DNA of 64,000 bases. It comes from Nemertoderma westbladi (lineage: Eukaryota > Xenacoelomorpha > Nemertodermatida > Nemertodermatidae). The translations under genes and the position numbers were made by a program. The stretch covers positions 1 through 64,000 of the forward strand of contig JAUCBJ010008532.1 in the NCBI GenBank assembly GCA_032718475.1, written 5' to 3'. Below, piece by piece: positions 58,198 to 64,000 of this stretch; the stretch's first letter is position 1, and the number at the start of each line of letters is the position of its first letter. Under the pieces are notes generated by a model that saw only the letters and a program-made list of their open reading frames with translations, ran no database searches and was not told the DNA's origin.

Positions 58198-59709
58198 TAT
58201 TTCAATGTAAATTGATGTGAACTCGTAACTTTAAAGCTTTATGCATCTAATTGTTGATAAATGTTAGAGGGCATTATCCAATGGACATAAGAGGTCAACA
58301 TACCGGAACACAAATGTCTATGTCTAACCGAAATAACGTAACAAAAGCAAAAGCAAAACCTATACAACAAGAACATATGCAACATCAGTAGGCCTACACC
58401 ATGCCCCAAAATGTACTATACTGTAGTATCGTTATTCAGGTACCTGCAAATTTGTCAAGTAATTAATTTATCCCTAATTTTTCTACAATTCTGAATGAGA
58501 CTGCATGAAATTTGAAACCGAGTTAAGCAATGCGGGCATTGAATTGATAGAAACGGCATTAGTCTGGTTCCAAATCCTGAAAATACGCCTAGAAAGTGAT
58601 GGCGAAGGAAAATTTGGGTAATAGATGTGAGTGTGCTGAATAGAATGTGCTGATTCCGAATCCGTCTGATGCCAAGCTCAATTGTGAATTTTTGGGTCCC
58701 GTTTCACCATTTCAACAGTAGGTAATTTGCAAAACACCGTTTTCTATTGACCCGACAGAATTCTAACCTTTGACCTACACCCCCCCCCCCCCCCCCCCCC
58801 CCCCCTCCTAAACCGGCATCAGAGAATCCATTGAGGTGAATTTTAGTTACACGTTACCATGGCAACTGTTCGAAATACGTCTTTAAATGTCGTTTTTACT
58901 GCAAATTTAGGTGAATTTTTGCAAATATCAATAGTTTTCTAAACCATTGCCAAATACGTGTTCCCCTCGGGCTAAAATCATGAAACGTTCCAAATATATT
59001 GTCAATATGACCCTCTATATTTTTAATGTTGGCGCCATAAAAATGGATTAGCAGTTACCATGTATCCATTGAAACTAACAAAAAATAACCTTGTGCAATT
59101 TTTCATCACTTTACTTATAGTTACTATCAATTTAAAAAGAAATCCATTTAGGGTCAATTATCTTACATGTTCATAACCCAAGACAATTATTTACCGACGC
59201 AGCAGGTCTTTTCTTATTACCATAGCAACGGGAAACATTTTGTAATATGTAGAATATCCGTCAGAAACATGTCATGTATTTCAGATGCATATCAATATGT
59301 TATATAGTCAACATTCATGATCACAAGTGAAGTCATTATTCTATTGTTACCATAGCAACGGGCATATTTTATTATTTATATATTTCCAATATCGTTTTGG
59401 TATTTTATTCGTCTTAGAGGTTAATAATTTAAGGCTTTTTGATAATTACAAGTATATGGGGTCTTCTGTAGTTATTCTATTTGACAAAGTCATGTTTTAT
59501 GGTCATAGCAACCGGAGTTTTCCTCGTAATACGGGAGTAACTGTTGGGTTTCTCATAATTTTTTGAATAGTGCAGTTCAGTCAAATTTGAAAATATGGGA
59601 CGTATACCAAATCACTAAAATATATTTGAATTTACTTTATGTTCTTAGCCACGAAAGTTTACCATAGCAACCGGTGGTTTTTCGTAAGAACATTGTGTTT
59701 TTCATACTA
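58198..59709. other. Noncoding stretch with dispersed CCATAGCAAC motifs
   Basis: No ORF supported. A poly-C run lies at 58780-58805. A perfect 14-bp RFX-type X-box GTTACCATGGCAAC is at 58853-58866, and ACCATAGCAACGGG-like half sites recur at about 59219, 59348, 59502 and 59662, spaced irregularly. Confidence 0.6.
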
Positions 59710-61554
59710 TTAACATGTTTTTTGCAAAGGTTTTATATAAGAAAAGCAAGTTATCTCTAGTGATGGTATGTTTTACATAACAATGATAATTTTTGCATAG
59801 CAACGATTACTTTAGCTTAGCAACCACGTGTCTTCATTGTAACAACGGTCTTTTCACAACAAAAACATATTTTTACAGTACATAAAAGGTGAGTTTTACA
59901 GTGGCAATCAACTATCTTTTTGTTTTTTCCATAGCAATGGTGAGTTTATCCTTAGCAACGGCGACGTTTGTATAGTAGTGACGAGTTTACCTTAGCTACG
60001 GATTGTTTTTACATGGTAAAAACTTCGAGATATCACTATCACAAGAACATCTGATAGAGATTTAGATGAATCTGCACTACAAGGAAATCATGAAGAGGCA
60101 GAAACTCGTATACAGTAGTATTGCATTTACTAAACATTGATGCAGATTCTATGGTCTGTGGTATTGTCTAGAGATACATGGTGAGGTTAGTAGTAGTAGT
60201 AGTGAACGGTTTACTGGCCCGTTCAGCCTTTAATTTTCGCCAAAATCATATTTTGCACACTACAGTATAGCGTAATAGTAATGTATTACGATCGCAACAA
60301 ACAGCAATATTAATATACTCAGTATATTTTTGCACAAACTAAGTAAATATAAAAGTAAATAACACTTACTAATATTATTATTTCTAATTTATTAATTAAT
60401 TATTCGAAAAAACTTTTAATACTGCTTCAATAAATTTACATAGTAGTACCGGTGCACTGTACGTTTCTTTAAACAAGTCTATCTGTTCACGGGGGATTAG
60501 CAGTGGTTGGCGGAGCTTAGTGGGAAGACTACCGATAAATTGATAACGGTAGTTGAGACCGCATTTAGAACGGCTCGACTTATTAGACCTTCGAACCCCT
60601 GGGCCTCAACCCTCCCAGTGAAGAATTTCTAGACTCTTGAGATCCGAAGAAAGAACATTTGTGGATTCGGTTCTTATAATTACACCTTAGCTACAGAAAC
60701 CATCTTAGCAGCGGAGGCATTTATGTTCTGCATTTATGGCTTGAATGGTGAGGGTAAATGTGACAAGCCACGGCACGTATTAAATTGTTTACAAAATTGT
60801 TTGCAGGAGGCACTGCCACCAACCACCGATGCTACCCATCTCCAAATAAAACGCTCCACCTCTGGGTGGACAGTTATAGACAACCAACTCATACCAGTGT
60901 TCATGATGCTACCACCAATCCCTGCATCATGTTTGGAAATAACATCATGCTGTTGTTCCAAAGGATGCCTTTCAAACCGTTGTGGATGCCAACAGGTTGG
61001 CCTCAGATGCGCAGATGCTTGCAAATGCATTGTTTCATCAATACCTTGCGAAAACATAGCATAGCATAGCATAAACTGTATAAATAAAAATTGCAACAAA
61101 TCTAGCTGTAAGATTCGGGGGGGGGGGGGGGGGAGGAGATAACAATGCCGCATCTGTGATAAACTTACTGTTACTATGCACTAAACACATTGTTGCTATA
61201 GAAAACTCTTAACAAGGTGGTGTTACTACTTGGGATTCCTTGAGAACTAGTTGTTACCATGTAAAAACAATCCGTTGCTAAGGGAACTCGTCATTACTAT
61301 ACAAACGTCGCCGTTGCTATGGAAAAAAACAAAAACATAGTTGATTGCCACTGTAAAACTCACCTATTATGTACTGTATAAAAAATGTTATTGTTGTGAA
61401 AAGACCGCTGTTACAATGAAAACACGTCGTTGCTAATCTAAAGTAGTCGTTGCTATGAAAAATTATCATTGTTATGCAAAACATGCCATCACTACAGATA
61501 AATTGCCTCTTATAAGAAGCCTCTTACATAAAACCTATGCAAAATACATGTTAA
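59710..61554. mobile_element. Inverted-arm element enclosing a CXC ORF
   Basis: The left arm 59710-60025 and right arm 61250-61554 are imperfect reverse complements over about 305 bp (e.g. CAGTGGCAATCAACTA against TAGTTGATTGCCACTG; CGGATTGTTTTTACATGGTA against TACCATGTAAAAACAATCCG). Arms contain repeated TAGCAACG motifs. The outer edge TTAACATG is shared by both arms. The target duplication is not clear because the right flank is a repeat. Confidence 0.75.
60723..61064 (+). pseudogene. CXC (tesmin/TSO1-like) cysteine-rich C-terminal fragment
   Basis: 113 codons. The second half has CCCSKGCLSNRCGCQQVG then CADACKC, a CXC-type cysteine array like that at the C-terminus of many repeat-associated proteins in marine invertebrates. 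It is preceded by LPPTTDATHLQIKRS and MMLPPIPAS, also typical of that group, where LxxIP precedes the cysteines. Only this tail is present; no catalytic domain upstream (60026-60722 is noncoding). CXC motifs bind zinc and DNA. A poly-G run follows at 61118. It sits inside the inverted-arm element, probably as captured or residual coding sequence. Confidence 0.6.
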
Positions 61555-61868
61555 CCCTATTAAACCCGGGGGGGGGGGGGTGGGGGGGTTCCATCCCGTG
61601 GTTTTTTTATTATAAGTCTGAAACAAACGCAGTTGGGAATCTGAAATTTTATGACTTTTCCTAAATCTCTATATCTTTGGCTAATTATTCGAATATATTT
61701 TATTTGCTCGTATAGAATCGTTTTTGATTACAAGTGATTTACAATTTTCGTTTAACCCTATTAAACCCCGGGGGGGGGGGGGGTCAATATGACCCCCCGT
61801 GGTTTTTTTATTATAATTCTGAAACAAACGCAGTTGGGAATCTGAAATTTTATGACTTTTCCTAAAAA
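61551..61868 (+). repeat. Direct repeat (about 115 bp, twice) with poly-G cores
   Basis: TTAACCCTATTAAACCC-poly-G, then CCGTGGTTTTTTTATTATAA and CTGAAACAAACGCAGTTGGG, occur at 61551-61665 and 61751-61868. In the second copy GGGGGTCAATATGACCCCCC forms a hairpin with the G run. Confidence 0.85.
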
Positions 61869-62370
61869 TATATTGTCTTCGTAGTAGTGAAAACCGTTTT
61901 CAAAAATATTGGGTAGTTTTCGAGTTATAGCACCATTTTTGAACCCTACTTTTGGCACTTTTTTTGAGACGTTTTTTGAAAATTACATTTCATTAAATAT
62001 TAATTGTAACATCTCTATTTTTGATTTACACCGGTTTTTTGGTGTTCGCAATTGGATGGAATTCATATAAATTGATTTAGAAATTTCAAACTTCTTTTTT
62101 TCGTCGGGTGCCAAATTTTGGTGCCAGCACCAAATTTTGAAATATGTCAATTTTGTAAATTGATTGTTTGAAACTTGTTTTTTACGCAATTGGGGTTTTT
62201 TGGGGTTCTGGTTGTTAAAGTAGAAAGATACCGGTACCTGCTGACCTGGTAGGTACAGCTGTACAGTGGTGCTTGCATATAATGAAGAACACATACAGAC
62301 TCAAACACGGTACTAGCACAAACTATAAAACAGTAACTAGACAAAAGACACATACAGTAAATAATATAAC

Positions 62371-62550
62371 AATCTCTTCGGTCTTTCTTAAATTGGTGTC
62401 CATAGTAATAAATGGATAAATCAAGTATGTATAGGACAATATACGCTACAAATACCACACCAACATATATAGCATAACAATATCACCAATCTCTTCGGTT
62501 TTTTTTTTTAAATTGGCGTTAAAAGTACAAAATGGATAAATAAAGTATGC
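62371..62550 (+). repeat. Imperfect direct repeat
   Basis: AATCTCTTCGGTCTTTCTTAAATTGG...AAATGGATAAATCAAGTATG at 62371-62428 recurs at 62490-62549 with a few differences. No gene between 61870 and 62946. Confidence 0.75.
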
Positions 62551-62946
62551 AGTATACGTTAAATGCCAAAATAAAACAATGGCAAGGAAATGCCACCAAT
62601 TAAATGTATCTTAGAATTACGTAATACTGTACATGCACATGTACAGCAATAACATATAACAATAGACGACATATAAAATAACATATGCCTAGCGTCTTGC
62701 TAACATATATGCATATCCATCAGTTAAATCTATGTAACATACATATGATATATAATATAACAAGTCCAGTACTGTCTTTCGGAATTACGTAGTATTGTCC
62801 ATCTATCATCCGCTTTTCCAAAAATATCAATTACTGTATCGATAATTGCAAGAAATATTTGGAAAAACATTTCAACAATATAATATATCAATAACATTCA
62901 ACCCACATCATCATGATGAACCCCAATATAAATCTAAAAAAAAAAA

Positions 62947-64000
62947 CTAAAATACATTTACTTTCTTTCTATGTTTGTGTTCAGCTAAAATAGATATACA
63001 CTCATATAGACAAGTGGGATCATCTAGAATACGTTTTAACAATAGTGACGCCAGACTTCTTGATTTTGTTAATGTGTCTGCGATTTGTAGTTTAGTAGGT
63101 ATCCAAATCAAGTCTTCCAGTTGAATGTTATCCCGAATATATGCAAAATCAATGCATAATCTCCTCTCTTGCGACATTTTTCCACTCTGCACATCTTGGG
63201 TCAGACCCCTATGGTCTGATAAGTAAACAAATGGATACGAATAATGCGTTAGTGAATGAAGAAAGACATGCAAGTATCCTCCCAAATCGACACCTTCAAC
63301 AAGTGAAAAGGTCTCAGCAGATAATGTACTCTTTGTTACCCGCTTTGTGCAGCGACTGCACCAATATATCAAATGACATCCCCAAAAAATACAGATACCC
63401 ATCCTAGATGGATTGCCAAATGAAGAATCTGTAAATATATATAAAGATTCCAGTTTGTCATTAGTAGTAGGGAATTTGATGGTAATTATTTCGCATTTCA
63501 ATTTTCTGACAATTTTGTGCAAGCTACAAATATCATTAAGCGTTGGTTGCTGAATCTGTGATAAGGTTCCCACAAAAAAGGCTATGTCGGGACGAGTGTT
63601 AGTGGATATCCACATCAATTTCCCAAGCAGTGATTTGAAGTAATGGTATATATCCTTGGATTCTGAATTCTGAAAGGATTCCATGCTTGAACAGGACAAA
63701 GATTGAATGAAAGGATCTTGAGAAATTTCGAATCCACCATATTCCATTGTACGTACGAAAACACCAAGAAATTTTACCCAATTACAACTGACATCTGTTA
63801 TCTTTCCAACACTGAGATTTGATTGGATTCCATCAATAAATGTAGATGATATTTCACTGCTTCCTGCTATTGCTATATCATCGACATGTGTGGCAATGAT
63901 TGCAATTAGATTGTCTTCTACTGACATTAAGGAATACATAGCAGGGTCTAGTTTGTTTTGTTGACAGCCTAGTTTCTCTAATTCACTTTTAAGTTTAACA
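62947..64000 (-). pseudogene. Ty1/copia pol: RT end and RNase H (runs off the window)
   Basis: The open frame continues from the window edge through LGCQQNKLDPAMYSL to a stop at 62947. RT catalytic motif THVDDIAIAG lies near 63880 (copia usually YVDD). The RT-RNase H connection carries LLGKLMWISTNTRPDIAF. RNase H follows with IFTDSSFG, STLSAETFSLVEG and the late LSDHRGLTQDV, then IWIPTKLQIADTLTK near the end, all classic copia motifs. No frameshift or stop in the visible 350 codons, so the pol end looks intact. No LTR is recognised in the 400 bp downstream; 62700-62946 is AT-rich. Classified as partial because gag, protease, integrase and most RT lie beyond 64000. Confidence 0.9.

Overview
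Eukaryotic (metazoan) genomic DNA, AT-rich, with spliced genes and a very dense load of transposable elements. The host genes are a LEG1-family secreted protein, a Wnt ligand and a rhodopsin-like peptide-type GPCR. Together with the mix of BEL/Pao, Ty3/gypsy, Ty1/copia, Penelope-like and Mutator-like remnants, many hairpin elements and long poly-G/poly-C runs, this suggests a marine invertebrate animal; I cannot name the species.

Layout. (1) Positions 1-34667 are organised around four long terminal repeats of one BEL/Pao family (1-740 partial, 12411-13262, 24336-25176, 33837-34667). Between them lies a 9-kb host segment present twice in direct orientation (877-9845 and 15321-24339). Each copy carries a complete four-exon LEG1 gene (+), a Penelope-like GIY-YIG fragment, a foldback element with inverted 21-bp tandem arrays, two short hAT-like elements, and the 3' exons of a Wnt gene (-). 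Copy 1 continues into the Wnt exon with the palmitoylation signature; in copy 2 a BEL element starts 34 bp beyond the next-to-last Wnt exon and cuts the gene off. The BEL element (24336-34667) encodes Gag and protease but has lost reverse transcriptase, RNase H and integrase by in-frame deletion, and carries a decayed extra reading frame before its 3' LTR. (2) 34668-39690 holds unrecognised virus-like ORFs, two inverted copies of a hairpin-rich terminal sequence, and a GACGATG higher-order satellite. (3) 40200-41890 is a broken Ty3/gypsy gag-protease-RT remnant next to a small hairpin element. (4) 42070-51939 is a complete Mutator-like element with 79-bp terminal inverted repeats and a 9-bp target duplication. 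It contains a broken DDE/SWIM transposase and a nest of at least three further insertions, including a 5.4-kb element with TA duplication whose arms are inverted arrays of CCAAT-box repeats. (5) 52751-54662 is another TA-flanked inverted-repeat element. (6) 56995-58197 is the intronless GPCR. (7) 58850-62550 holds many CCATAGCAAC (RFX-like) motifs, a third inverted-arm element enclosing a CXC cysteine-rich ORF, and poly-G direct repeats. (8) 62947-64000 is the end of a Ty1/copia pol, running off the window.

The LEG1 genes, the Wnt gene and the GPCR are the only likely host genes. The rest is mobile DNA and decay products. A recurring theme is three sequence-unrelated inverted-arm elements, two of them built of short tandem arrays in opposite orientation.
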